From Sphingomonas sp. Leaf20 (GTDB lineage Bacteria; Pseudomonadota; Alphaproteobacteria; Sphingomonadales; Sphingomonadaceae): a stretch of DNA of 64,000 nt. The position numbers were made by a program, and so were the translations under genes. The notes below the pieces were generated by a model that had not been told where the DNA came from, ran no database searches, and worked only from the letters and a program-made list of their open reading frames with translations. Positions 35,973-44,107 of this stretch are shown piece after piece (position 1 is the first letter of the stretch; every line of letters starts with the position of its first letter). The stretch spans positions 1,524,267 to 1,588,266 of the forward strand of contig NZ_LMKN01000001.1 in the NCBI RefSeq assembly GCF_001421535.1, read 5' to 3'.

Positions 35973-37250
35973 TCATTTGCCGATGCAAAAGCGTCCGAAC
36001 AGCGCGTCGAGCATTTCCCCGGTCGCATCGAGCCCGAGCACTGCGGCGAGGCTGCTCCGCGCGCGACGCAGATGTTCAGCGACGATCAGAGGGTCAGCAG
36101 ACGTTTCTCTCAACGTCGCGATCGCTGCGGCGCACTGGCGCCGTTGATGCGCCTTAAGTGCAACGCCGTCGCTGCGCGGGAGCAGGGCATCCGCCCGCCG
36201 GTGTAGCTCGTCCCACAGCCGGTCGATCGACGCGGGGTCAGTCTGCGCAATCGCGATCGCCCGCCCCTCCGGCACGACATCACGGCCTGCGAGATCGGCG
36301 CGGGCATGCACCCAGACCGCATCGTCCCGCGGCGGCGCGGTGTCGGCAAGCCAGACGAGAATGTCGGCAGTCGTTATCGCCTGCTCCGCGCGCATGACGC
36401 CGATCGCCTCGATCGGATCGAGCGTGTCGATCAGTCCGGCGGTATCGGTCAGCACATAGGCGATGCCACCGCGCATCACCGGGACGTCGATCCGATCGCG
36501 CGTCGTCCCCGAAATCGACGAGACGATCGCGGCGTCGCGCTCGCCCATCAGGTTGAGCAAGGTCGACTTGCCGCTGTTGGGCGGTCCGCCGATCACCACG
36601 CGGATGCCATCCTTGAGCCGCTCGACGGGTGGCGCATCGACCACGCGCGCGATCCTGTCCGCGAGCGCGTCGACCGCCAGCCGGATTGCGTCGAACGCCG
36701 CGGCGTCGCTCGCCACGTCGTCCTCGTCGGAGAAGTCGAGCATGGCCTCGATCCGCGCCGAGAGCATCGCAACGTCGTCCATCCAGCCCCGCACGGCCTG
36801 GCTCACGCGCCCCTCGGCCGCGTTGATCGCGGCGATACGCTGGCCCTCGGTCTCTGCCTCGAGCAGATCGGCCAGCCCCTCCGCCTCGGTCAGATCGATC
36901 CGTCCATTCGTCAGCGCACGCCGCGTGAACTCCCCCGGCTCGGCGGGTCGCAGCCCCGGGACCAGCGACAGCGCCCGCTCGACCGCGGCGATCACCGCGC
37001 GGCCGCCGTGACAGTGAAACTCGACCAGATCCTCGCCGGTCGCCGTTCGCGGTCCCGGAAAGACGATCACCAGCGCCCGGTCGAGCAGCGCGCCGTCGGC
37101 ATCGCGCAGTCCCCGCAAGCTGGCATGACGCGGCGCAGGCAGCCGACCCGCGAGCGTTTCCGCAGCGGTGCACGCAGCAGGCCCCGATATGCGGACGACC
37201 GCAATCGCAGCCGGCGGCTGTCCGCTCGACACCGCATAGATCGTCGTCAT
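35973..37250 (-). CDS. mnmE: tRNA modification GTPase MnmE
   Basis: A 425-residue GTPase partner of MnmG. N-terminal formyl-THF-binding domain (TIYAVSSGQPPAAIAVVRISG), a helical domain, and an inserted G domain with G1 GPPNSGKSTLLN, G2/G3 SGTTRDRIDVPV and DTAGLIDTLDPIE. The C-terminus is FCIGK, the family's C-x-G-K end. ATG 37250 gives the standard start; an 8-base gap separates it from the DUF6489 gene upstream. The protein is slightly short for the family (about 440-450). Confidence 0.96.
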   Translation of the reverse strand: MTTIYAVSSGQPPAAIAVVRISGPAACTAAETLAGRLPAPRHASLRGLRDADGALLDRALVIVFPGPRTATGEDLVEFHCHGGRAVIAAVERALSLVPGLRPAEPGEFTRRALTNGRIDLTEAEGLADLLEAETEGQRIAAINAAEGRVSQAVRGWMDDVAMLSARIEAMLDFSDEDDVASDAAAFDAIRLAVDALADRIARVVDAPPVERLKDGIRVVIGGPPNSGKSTLLNLMGERDAAIVSSISGTTRDRIDVPVMRGGIAYVLTDTAGLIDTLDPIEAIGVMRAEQAITTADILVWLADTAPPRDDAVWVHARADLAGRDVVPEGRAIAIAQTDPASIDRLWDELHRRADALLPRSDGVALKAHQRRQCAAAIATLRETSADPLIVAEHLRRARSSLAAVLGLDATGEMLDALFGRFCIGK

Positions 37251-37258
37251 CGGATCGC

Positions 37259-37504
37259 TCAGCCGCCGGGCTTGTTCGCGCCATCGAACAGGCGTTTCCA
37301 GAACGTCATCCCCGCCTCGTTCATCGGCTGCCAGCTGCGCATCATCGTCTCGATCATCTCGGGTTTGATCTGCCCCTCGCCAAGGCCGGGCATCGCCTCG
37401 ATCATCATGCTGACATAGCGGTCGTGGATCGGCGTCAGGTCGGGCAACCCGACCGCACGGCGCGCTTCTTCGGGGGTGCATTCGATTTCGATGTTCATCT
37501 TCAT
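37259..37504 (-). CDS. DUF6489-family small protein
   Basis: An 81-residue protein (MKMNIEIECTPEEARRAVGL at the start, then PDLTPIHDRYVSMMIEAMPG) with a mostly helical pattern and a tryptophan-containing C-terminal part (MTFWKRLFDG). DUF6489 proteins are found next to mnmE in sphingomonads; their function is unknown. It reads into mnmE with an 8-base gap. An ATG six bases downstream (37498) is an alternative start. Confidence 0.85.
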   Translation of the reverse strand: MKMNIEIECTPEEARRAVGLPDLTPIHDRYVSMMIEAMPGLGEGQIKPEMIETMMRSWQPMNEAGMTFWKRLFDGANKPGG

Positions 37505-37561
37505 ATGCGGCCCCTCACGATGCTGCTTGAGCCGCTCGTTCGCGCGCGGCATAGCGTATCG

Positions 37562-38038
37562 ATGTATGCGCGGGATACAGCCTCGATCGCAACGCCAATC
37601 GGGACGGTCACGGTGCTCGGCACCGCGGACTGGATCACGGCGGTCACGATCGGGCCCGTCGATGCCGCGCCGTCGGCCAGCGACAGCCCCGCCGTGGACG
37701 AGGCGCTTCGCCAACTCGCCGCGTATTTCGACGGCACGCTGACGCATTTCGACCTGCCGCTGGCCCCCTCCCCGACCGCGCGCGGCGGAACCTTGCGCGA
37801 GGCGATTGTCGCGATCGGCTATGGCGAGACCGCGACCTACGGCACGCTCGCCCGCGCGATCGGGTCGAGCCCGCGTGCGATCGGCCAGGCCTGCGCGCGC
37901 AACCCCTTCCCAATTCTCGTCCCCTGCCACCGTGTTCTCGGAGCCGGAGGCGTACTTGGCGCGTATTCTGCCGGCGAAGGCCCGCACACGAAATCCCGGC
38001 TGCTCGATCTCGAGCGCCACCAAGGAGTATTGCTATGA
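37562..38038 (+). CDS. ogt: Methylated-DNA-protein cysteine methyltransferase
   Basis: A suicide repair protein that takes the alkyl group from O6-alkylguanine. The 158-residue protein has the Ogt/Ada-C layout: an ITAVTIG-type N-terminal strand, LREAIVAIGYGETATYGTLA, and the active site PFPILVPCHRVLGAGG with the acceptor cysteine. ATG 37562 gives a family-typical length; an upstream ATG at 37520 is possible, and neither has a clear Shine-Dalgarno. It overlaps the dienelactone hydrolase gene by ATGA and is divergent from the DUF6489-mnmE operon. Confidence 0.9.
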   Translation: MYARDTASIATPIGTVTVLGTADWITAVTIGPVDAAPSASDSPAVDEALRQLAAYFDGTLTHFDLPLAPSPTARGGTLREAIVAIGYGETATYGTLARAIGSSPRAIGQACARNPFPILVPCHRVLGAGGVLGAYSAGEGPHTKSRLLDLERHQGVLL

Positions 38039-38736
38039 CGAACACGACGACCATCCCGACGCTTGCGGGTGACGGCGATTTCCACGCCTATCGCGCGGTC
38101 CCCGCCGGTACGCCCAAGGCCGCCATCATCGTGATCCAGGAGATCTTCGGCGTGAACGCGGGCATCCGTCGCAAGTGCGATACGCTCGCCGAAGCAGGCT
38201 ATCTCGCGATCGCGCCCGACCTGTTCTGGCGGCTCGAGCGTGGCATCGAACTCGATCCGGACATCAAGCCCGAATTCGAGCGGGCGCTCGAGCTGATGGG
38301 CAAGTTCGATCAGGACAAGGGCATCGCCGATATCGAAGCGACGATCCGCGCTGCGCGCAGCGAACTCGGTGACGGCGCGAAGGTCGGCGCGGTCGGCTAT
38401 TGCCTCGGCGGACGCCTCGCGTTCATGACCGCGGCGCGGACCGACATCGATGCGAGCGTCGGCTATTACGGTGTCGGGATCGACGGGCTGCTCGGTGAGA
38501 AGAACGCGATTGCGCACCCGGTGCTGCTCCACGTGCCCGAGGAGGATCACTTCGTCGACAAGGATGCGCAGGCCGCGATGCATGCCGGGCTCGACGATCA
38601 CCCCAAGGTCACGATATACGATTATGCGGGCGAGGATCACGGCTTCGCGACCGAGTTCGGCGAGCGCCGGTCGGATGCGTCGGCGAAGCTAGCCGACGAG
38701 CGGACGGCCAAGTTCTTCGCCGAGCATCTGGGCTGA
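38035..38736 (+). CDS. Dienelactone hydrolase-family protein
   Basis: A 233-residue alpha/beta hydrolase. The catalytic triad is visible: Cys123 in GYCLGG, Asp171 in PEEDHFV and His202 in GEDHGF, with Glu36 in IQEIFGVN as the accessory acid that is typical of dienelactone hydrolases. The substrate is not shown; outside chlorocatechol operons such enzymes are general carboxymethylenebutenolidase-like proteins. Coupled by ATGA to ogt. A REP-like element follows. Confidence 0.9.
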   Translation: MTNTTTIPTLAGDGDFHAYRAVPAGTPKAAIIVIQEIFGVNAGIRRKCDTLAEAGYLAIAPDLFWRLERGIELDPDIKPEFERALELMGKFDQDKGIADIEATIRAARSELGDGAKVGAVGYCLGGRLAFMTAARTDIDASVGYYGVGIDGLLGEKNAIAHPVLLHVPEEDHFVDKDAQAAMHAGLDDHPKVTIYDYAGEDHGFATEFGERRSDASAKLADERTAKFFAEHLG

Positions 38737-38760
38737 GGGGCACCCCCTTCCCCAACCGCC

Positions 38761-38853
38761 GTCATTCCCGCGAAGGCGGGAATCCATACTGGCTGGCGTC
38801 GCTAAGAATCGCCGCCCTTTGAGGATATGGATCCCCGCCTGCGCGGGGATGAC
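38761..38853. repeat. Sphingomonad REP-like inverted repeat, copy 2
   Basis: Starts GTCATTCCCGCGAAGGCGGG and ends CCCGCCTGCGCGGGGATGAC, each arm a small hairpin with an inverted centre (AATCCATA/TATGGATC). Located after the dienelactone hydrolase gene. Confidence 0.85.
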
Positions 38854-38911
38854 GATGATGGGGTCTGTGTCGGGGCAAGCAACGCCCGGAATGACGAGCC
38901 CGCGACGGACA

Positions 38912-38950
38912 TAAAAAAGGCCTCGCCGGACGATCCCGGCAAGGCCTTTT
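38912..38950. terminator. Bidirectional intrinsic terminator before terC
   Basis: AAAAGGCCT and GCCGG pair with CCGGC and AAGGCCTTTT around the GACGATC loop, giving A-run and T-run on opposite sides. It can end both the ogt-dienelactone hydrolase transcript and the convergent terC transcript. Confidence 0.88.
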
Positions 38951-38972
38951 CCGTATCCAGACGCTGTGGCGA

Positions 38973-39707
38973 TCAGCCGAGCAGCGAGATGATCCCGAGC
39001 GTTTCGCCGGTGCCGACCCAGCCTTCGTAGATCATCTTTACCGCGACCACGAGGATCACCAGCAGGCCGATATAGGCGATCCAGCGATACCGGTTGATGA
39101 CGCGCGCGATGTAGTTCGCCGCCAGACCCATCATCGCGACCGACAGCAACAGGCCGATCACGAGGATGCCCGGATGCTCGCGCGCCGCGCCCGCAACCGC
39201 GAGCACGTTGTCGAGGCTCATCGACACGTCGGCGACCGCGACCGCCCAGGCGGCGCTGGCAAAGCCCTTTGACGACTTGATCCCCGAGCGCTCGTCGCCC
39301 TGGATTTCCTCGGAGCCGGCGTTCTGCGCACCCTCGCGGATTTCACGCCAGAACTTCCAGCTGACCCACAGCAGCAGCAGGCCGCCCGCGAAGATCAGCC
39401 CGACGATCCCCATCAGCCATGTCACGATCAGCGCGAAGAAGATGCGCAGGACGAGCGCGGCGCCGATGCCGATCAGGATGACCTTCTTGCGCTGGTCGGC
39501 GGGAAGCCCCGCGGCGAGCGCGCCGACGACGATCGCATTGTCGCCTGCGAGGACGAGGTCGATCATCAGGACCGATCCGAACGCGGCCAGCGCCTTCGGA
39601 TCACCAAGGTTGGAGAAGTCGGCGACGATGTGCTGCCATATCTCCAGCGGCGAGCCGGGTCCGGCGACTCCCGATGCGGCGGTGGCCAGCATGGCGATGA
39701 TACTCAA
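38973..39707 (-). CDS. TerC-family integral membrane protein
   Basis: A 244-residue inner-membrane protein with about seven helices and TerC landmarks: VLMIDLVLAGDNAIVVGALA, LLLLWVSWKFWRE, ADVSMSLDNVLAVAGAA. TerC/YkoY/YjbE proteins are linked to metal (manganese) export or secretion-coupled metalation; the exact role cannot be set from sequence. Start is a TTG at 39707 with GGGAG 8 bases upstream. Downstream of rho on the same strand, but separated by a region with three palindromes. Confidence 0.88.
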   Translation of the reverse strand: MSIIAMLATAASGVAGPGSPLEIWQHIVADFSNLGDPKALAAFGSVLMIDLVLAGDNAIVVGALAAGLPADQRKKVILIGIGAALVLRIFFALIVTWLMGIVGLIFAGGLLLLWVSWKFWREIREGAQNAGSEEIQGDERSGIKSSKGFASAAWAVAVADVSMSLDNVLAVAGAAREHPGILVIGLLLSVAMMGLAANYIARVINRYRWIAYIGLLVILVVAVKMIYEGWVGTGETLGIISLLG

Positions 39708-39774
39708 GATGTCAGCTCCCGGAGACGAGCCACCGCCGGTGCGCGGAGGTGGCGGATTTCATGGTGTTTCATAG

Positions 39775-39816
39775 CAAAGCGGCACACGAAAGCCATTGCT
39801 CTCGCGTGCCGCTTTG
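39775..39816 (-). terminator. Long hairpin between rho and terC
   Basis: CAAAGCGGCAC pairs with GTGCCGCTTTG, extended inward by three more pairs; as minus-strand RNA the interrupting position becomes a G-U pair, so it is more stable in the rho-to-terC direction. No T-run follows. It probably ends or stabilises the rho mRNA. Confidence 0.55.
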
Positions 39817-39857
39817 GAACTGTTGGTCGGCGCCGCGGCACCGCCGCGTCGTCGGTC

Positions 39858-39870
39858 GGGGCGCTGCCCC
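39858..39870. repeat. GGGGC/GCCCC palindrome
   Basis: GGGGCGCTGCCCC, a five-base stem with a three-base loop, in the rho-terC gap. One of three palindromes in 215 bases. Confidence 0.35.
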
Positions 39871-39891
39871 GCCGGCCGAACCGGTGCGAGT

Positions 39892-39912
39892 CCTGCTGCA
39901 GCGTGCAGCAGG
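39892..39912 (-). terminator. Hairpin directly after the rho stop
   Basis: CCTGCTGCA, loop of three, TGCAGCAGG: a perfect 9-bp stem that begins 10 bases after the rho stop codon. No T-run. Confidence 0.45.
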
Positions 39913-39922
39913 CCGCACTCGG

Positions 39923-41179
39923 TTACTGATTCATCGAATCGAAGAAATTCTCGTTGGTCTTCGAATCCTTCATCTTGTCGAGCAGGAACTCCATCGCGTC
40001 GATCGTGCCCATCTGCATCAGGATGCGACGCAGGACCCACATCTTGGAGAGCTTGGCCTTGTCGACCAGCAGCTCTTCCTTGCGCGTGCCCGACTTGCCG
40101 ACGTCGAGCGCCGGGAAGATGCGCTTGTCCGCGACCTTGCGATCGAGCACGATTTCCGAGTTGCCGGTACCCTTGAACTCCTCGAAAATCACCTCGTCCA
40201 TGCGGCTGCCCGTGTCGATCAGCGCGGTCGCGATGATCGAGAGCGAGCCGCCCTCCTCGATGTTGCGCGCGGCACCGAAGAAGCGCTTCGGACGCTGCAG
40301 CGCGTTCGCATCGACACCGCCGGTCAGGACCTTGCCCGACGACGGCACGACGGTGTTGTAGGCACGACCCAGACGCGTGATCGAGTCGAGCAGGATCACC
40401 ACGTCCTTCTTGTGCTCGACGAGGCGCTTGGCCTTTTCGATCACCATCTCGGCGACCTGCACGTGGCGCTGCGCGGGTTCGTCGAACGTCGAGCTGACGA
40501 CCTCGCCCTTCACGCTGCGCTGCATGTCGGTGACTTCCTCGGGGCGCTCGTCGATCAGCAGGACGATCAGGAACACCTCGGGGTGATTGTCGGTGATCGC
40601 CTTGGCCATGTTCTGCAACATGACCGTCTTGCCGACGCGCGGCGGTGCGACGATTAGCGTGCGCTGGCCCTTGCCCTGCGGGCTGACGATGTCGATGACA
40701 CGCGCCGACTTGTCCTTGACGGTCGGGTCGGCGGGATCGAGCGTCAGCTTGCTCTCGGGGTAGAGCGGCGTGAGATTGTCGAAATTGACGCGGTGGCGCA
40801 CGACGTCGGGATCGTCGAAATTGACCGCCGTGAGCTTCACCAGCGAGAAATAGCGCTCGCCATCCTTAGGCCCGCGGATCTCGCCCTCGACCGTGTCACC
40901 GGTGCGCAGGCCGAACTTCCGCACCTGGTTCGGCGAGATATAGATGTCGTCGGGCCCTGCGAGATAGTTGCTCTCGGGCGAGCGCAGGAAGCCGAAACCG
41001 TCGGGCAGCACTTCGATCGTGCCGAGCCCCATGATCTGGTCGCCATTGTCCGCCTGCACCTTCAGGATCGCGAACAACAGGTCCTGCTTGCGCAGCGTCG
41101 AGGCGCTCTCGACCCCCAGTTCCTCGGCGAGCTGGACCAGCTCGGCAGGCTTCTTTTTCTTCAGGTCTTTGAGATGCAT
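39923..41179 (-). CDS. rho: Transcription termination factor Rho
   Basis: A 418-residue hexameric RNA helicase. N-terminal [22 protein letters not shown], the RNA-binding OB fold ([22 protein letters not shown]), P-loop [13 protein letters not shown], Walker [18 protein letters not shown] and the Q/R-loop region [20 protein letters not shown] 41179 gives the canonical start. The terC gene is downstream; upstream a 270-base leader contains a REP-like element and separates it from hemJ. Confidence 0.98.
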   Translation of the reverse strand: MHLKDLKKKKPAELVQLAEELGVESASTLRKQDLLFAILKVQADNGDQIMGLGTIEVLPDGFGFLRSPESNYLAGPDDIYISPNQVRKFGLRTGDTVEGEIRGPKDGERYFSLVKLTAVNFDDPDVVRHRVNFDNLTPLYPESKLTLDPADPTVKDKSARVIDIVSPQGKGQRTLIVAPPRVGKTVMLQNMAKAITDNHPEVFLIVLLIDERPEEVTDMQRSVKGEVVSSTFDEPAQRHVQVAEMVIEKAKRLVEHKKDVVILLDSITRLGRAYNTVVPSSGKVLTGGVDANALQRPKRFFGAARNIEEGGSLSIIATALIDTGSRMDEVIFEEFKGTGNSEIVLDRKVADKRIFPALDVGKSGTRKEELLVDKAKLSKMWVLRRILMQMGTIDAMEFLLDKMKDSKTNENFFDSMNQ

Positions 41180-41362
41180 GGGGATTTCCGGATAGCGATC
41201 AACGGGAACAGGTTCGGTCTGCGCGTGCGCTGGAAAGCGGAACTGGGCGAGCCGAACAGGCAGGACCACACGACCGGGCAGGACGCCAGGAGGCCGTGCT
41301 GGGAATCGGGGTAGAATTGGGGGGGCTGTTAGTCAAGCGGGGACAAGGCGACCGCCATCACC

Positions 41363-41444
41363 GTCATCCTGGGCTCGACCCAGGATCCAGAGCCACACGC
41401 GGTGTCCTCCGCCGCTCTGGATCCTGGATCATGTCCAGGATGAC
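41363..41444. repeat. Sphingomonad REP-like inverted repeat, copy 3
   Basis: GTCATCCTGG at the left and CCAGGATGAC at the right, with an inner inverted pair GGATCCAGAG/CTCTGGATCC. It lies in the hemJ-rho gap, nine bases after the hemJ stop, and resembles copy 1 most closely. Confidence 0.85.
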
Positions 41445-41452
41445 CTAGGGAG

Positions 41453-41914
41453 TCAGAACGGCTTCACGATCACCAGCACGACGATCAGCGTCACCGCGAG
41501 CGCGGGAATCTCGTTGAGCATCCGCAGCTGCTTGCCCGTCAGCGTCGGCTTCCCCGCCGCGAGCTTCTTCGCATAGCCGACCGTCCAGCCATGATAGCCC
41601 GTGAGCAGGAACACCAGCAGCAGCTTGAGGTGCAGCCACCCGAGCCCCGGCGCGCCATCCGCCAGCCCGAGGTTCAGCGCCAGCGCGAGTCCGAGCACCC
41701 AGACGACGATCATCGCCGGCGTCAGGATGATCTTCCGGATCTTGGCCTCACGCTCGACCCAGCTCGCCGCCTCGGCTGCATTGCCTGCGGCCAGCGCTTC
41801 CTGATGATAGACGAGATAGCGCGGCAGCATGAACAGCCCCGCCATCCAGAAGATCACGAAGATCAGGTGCGCGGCCTTCACCCAGTCATAGGACGCCCCG
41901 AGAAAACCGCTCAT
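41453..41914 (-). CDS. hemJ: Protoporphyrinogen oxidase HemJ
   Basis: A 153-residue membrane protein with four helices that oxidises protoporphyrinogen IX in bacteria lacking HemG or HemY. Landmarks are AAHLIFVIFWMAGLFMLPRY with the conserved histidine (His16) and LHLKLLLVFLLTGYHGW. It overlaps hemE by ATGA, the usual hemE-hemJ pairing of alphaproteobacteria near the origin. Confidence 0.93.
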   Translation of the reverse strand: MSGFLGASYDWVKAAHLIFVIFWMAGLFMLPRYLVYHQEALAAGNAAEAASWVEREAKIRKIILTPAMIVVWVLGLALALNLGLADGAPGLGWLHLKLLLVFLLTGYHGWTVGYAKKLAAGKPTLTGKQLRMLNEIPALAVTLIVVLVIVKPF

Positions 41915-42960
41915 GTCGTGCTCCTGACGCGGGCGATCAGCTGCTCGACATGCGCGATCGGCGTGTCGGGCAGAATGCCGTGGCCCAGATTGAAGACGTG
42001 CGGCCGCTCGACGAACGCCGCAAGGATCCGGTCGATCGCCGTATCGAGATCCGCGCCGCCCGCGATCAACGCGAGCGGATCGAGATTGCCCTGCACCGGC
42101 ATGTCGGCGGGCAGCGACGCATGCGCCCAGACCGGATCGACCGTCTCGTCGAGCCCGATCGCATCGACGCCCGTCTCGCGCGCATAGGTGGGAAGCTTGC
42201 CCCCTGCCCCCTTGGGAAAGCCGATCACCGGCACGCCCGGGCAGCGCGCATGGAGGCGCTCGACGATCGACGCGGTCGGCGCGATCACCCAGCGTTCGAA
42301 CTGCGCGGGGCTGAGGCTGCCCGACCAGCTGTCGAACAGCTGGACCGCATCGACGCCCGCCTCGATCTGCCGGACGAGATATTCAACGGTGTTGTCGGCG
42401 ATCGCATCGATGATCGCGCCGAACGCTTGCGGGTCGCCATAGGCGAAGCGCCGCGTTTCACCCTGATCCTTGCTGCCCTTGCCCGCCACCATATAGGTCG
42501 CGACCGTCCAGGGAGACCCCGCAAAGCCTAGGAACGTCGTCTCGGGCGGCAATGCCCCGGCGACCTTCGCAACGGTGCCGTAGACCGGCTCCAGCCGATC
42601 GGGAACGGGCTGCAACCGATCGAGCGCATGATCGACCAGCGCAGGTTCGAGCCGTGGCCCTTCGCCGACCCCGAAGCTCAGATCCTGGCCGAGCGCCCAG
42701 GGGATCATCAGGATGTCCGAGAACAGGATCGATCCGTCGAACCCGAACCGACGGATCGGCTGGAGCGTGACCTCGGCTGCGGCGTCGGGATCGGTGGCGA
42801 GCGCGAGGAAGCCGCCCTTCTGCGCGCGGAGTTCGCGATATTCGGGGAGATACCGCCCCGCCTGCCGCATGAGCCACAAGGGCGGCGTCGCCTGACGCTC
42901 GCCATGTAGCGTCGCCAGCAACGGCTTGACGGTCTGCAGATTGGGGATCGGATCGGTCAG
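41911..42960 (-). CDS. hemE: Uroporphyrinogen decarboxylase
   Basis: Decarboxylates the four acetate side chains of uroporphyrinogen III. The protein has PLWLMRQAGRYLPEYRELR, the FSDILMIPWALG loop, GFAGSPWTVATYM, and FNLGHGILPDTP. The start is uncertain: a TTG at 42921 has no ribosome-binding site, while an in-frame CTG at 42960 has AGAAGG 8 bases upstream and gives an N-terminus (TDPIPNLQ) of typical length; I use the CTG. hemJ follows with an ATGA overlap. The 5' end faces the oriC region. Confidence 0.95.
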   Translation of the reverse strand: MTDPIPNLQTVKPLLATLHGERQATPPLWLMRQAGRYLPEYRELRAQKGGFLALATDPDAAAEVTLQPIRRFGFDGSILFSDILMIPWALGQDLSFGVGEGPRLEPALVDHALDRLQPVPDRLEPVYGTVAKVAGALPPETTFLGFAGSPWTVATYMVAGKGSKDQGETRRFAYGDPQAFGAIIDAIADNTVEYLVRQIEAGVDAVQLFDSWSGSLSPAQFERWVIAPTASIVERLHARCPGVPVIGFPKGAGGKLPTYARETGVDAIGLDETVDPVWAHASLPADMPVQGNLDPLALIAGGADLDTAIDRILAAFVERPHVFNLGHGILPDTPIAHVEQLIARVRSTT

Positions 42961-43116
42961 CGGAGCACCCTTCTTCTACTATAAGAAGATTCAAGAAATA
43001 GGTTGTTGCAGTGGTTGGGCGGTTGATCGTGGGACTTATGCGGTGTCCCCCGAAATGCCAACAGCTTGACCCCCGGACATCGCCACAAACGCGCTGATTC
43101 GATTCAGGTGCCCCCG

Positions 43117-43185
43117 TTACCCACAGGCTGTGGATGAAAGTTGCTCCTGTGCGCAGGGCTGTGGATAGATAGGTGGTTTTCCACA
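43117..43185. promoter_or_regulatory. Cluster of four DnaA-box-like sites
   Basis: TTACCCACA (43117-43125, plus), TCATCCACA (43129-43137, minus), CTATCCACA (43160-43168, minus) and TTTTCCACA (43177-43185, plus). Each differs from the TTATCCACA consensus by one base. Opposed orientations and tight spacing suggest cooperative DnaA binding. Confidence 0.82.
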
Positions 43186-43238
43186 GCCTTCCGGTCGCTT
43201 GGCGGCATCGCCGAGTTACGCTAGCCCTTCTCCCCATG

Positions 43239-43247
43239 TTATCCACA
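43239..43247 (+). promoter_or_regulatory. Consensus DnaA box
   Basis: TTATCCACA, a perfect match to the DnaA consensus, immediately followed by a GATTC (GANTC) methylation site and 41 bases upstream of the ppsR start. Confidence 0.9.
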
Positions 43248-43288
43248 GATTCACCCCGCCCCTTGCCGACGACCGGGATCAAAGGCCG

Positions 43289-44107
43289 ATGACCAGGCTC
43301 CATCTTCACCTCCTGTCGGACTCGACCGGCGAGACGCTCGAGAACATCGCGAAGGCGGCGCTTGCCCAATATGACGACGTCGAAACCGTTCGTCATTTCT
43401 GGCCGATGGTCCGCACGGAGGCGCATCTCGAACGCATCCTGCAGGAGATTGCGCAGAACCCTGGGCTGGTGATCTTCACGCTGGTGAACCCCGCGACACG
43501 CCGCATTCTCGAACAGCGCTGTCTTGCGCTCGCGCTTCCTGCGGTTGCCCCGCTCGACCCGGTCAACGACGCGCTGTCGGGGCTGCTCGGGCAGCAGGCC
43601 AAGGCGCGTCCGGGGCGGCAGCATGTCCTCGACGCTGCCTATTTCGCGCGCGTCGATGCGATCCAGTGGACGATCGCGCATGACGACGGGATCGCATGGG
43701 AGGAATGGGAGGAGGCCGATATCGTCCTCGCGGGGGTATCGCGGTCGTCGAAGACGCCGACCTCGATCTATCTCGCCAATCGGGGCTACAAGACCGCGAA
43801 CATCCCGGTCGTCGTCGAGAGCCCCCCGCCCTCGATCCTCTACACGTTGCGCAATCCGCTGATCGTCGGCCTCACGACGAGCGCCGACCGGCTGATCCAG
43901 GTCCGCCGCAACCGGTTGCTGTCGCTGCATCAGGCGCCCGACACCTCCTATGTCGAGGAGGAGGCGGTGATGCGCGAACTCGCTTTTGCGCGCCGGATGT
44001 TCGCCGACAATGGCTGGCCGGTCATCGACGTGACCCGGCGGTCGATCGAGGAGACCGCCGCAGCGATCATCGCCCTGTGCAATCAGCGTCGCGTGGACGC
44101 CGCATGA
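43289..44107 (+). CDS. ppsR: Pyruvate,water dikinase regulatory protein (PpsR/DUF299)
   Basis: A 272-residue bifunctional kinase/phosphotransferase that controls PEP synthase (or pyruvate phosphate dikinase) by ADP-dependent phosphorylation and phosphate-dependent dephosphorylation. It shows LHLHLLSDSTGETLENIA, the P-loop-like GVSRSSKTPTSIYLANRGYKTANIP and SIEETAAAII. ATG 43289 is preceded by AAAGG. In Caulobacter the homologue (RP001) bounds oriC in the same way. It overlaps maf by ATGA. Confidence 0.94.
   Translation: MTRLHLHLLSDSTGETLENIAKAALAQYDDVETVRHFWPMVRTEAHLERILQEIAQNPGLVIFTLVNPATRRILEQRCLALALPAVAPLDPVNDALSGLLGQQAKARPGRQHVLDAAYFARVDAIQWTIAHDDGIAWEEWEEADIVLAGVSRSSKTPTSIYLANRGYKTANIPVVVESPPPSILYTLRNPLIVGLTTSADRLIQVRRNRLLSLHQAPDTSYVEEEAVMRELAFARRMFADNGWPVIDVTRRSIEETAAAIIALCNQRRVDAA

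Larger units (their letters stand above)
42961..43288. other. oriC: Chromosomal replication origin (oriC), hemE-ppsR intergenic region
   Basis: A 328-base non-coding region between the diverging hemE and ppsR genes, the same neighbours as the Caulobacter origin. It holds five DnaA-box-like 9-mers (one perfect), an AT-rich patch at about 42970-43005 (CTTCTACTATAAGAAGATTC) that could unwind, and four GANTC sites (42988, 43096, 43101, 43248) for CcrM-type methylation. parABS lies 7-11 kb to the left and a parS site 2.5 kb to the right, and gene orientation flips here. The assignment is by position plus motifs. Confidence 0.88.

Noticed and set aside
39708..39922. yybP-ykoY manganese riboswitch upstream of terC
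   Set aside because: TerC-family genes often carry one, but I could not find the conserved GGGGAGUA-type segments; the palindromes present do not form its fold.
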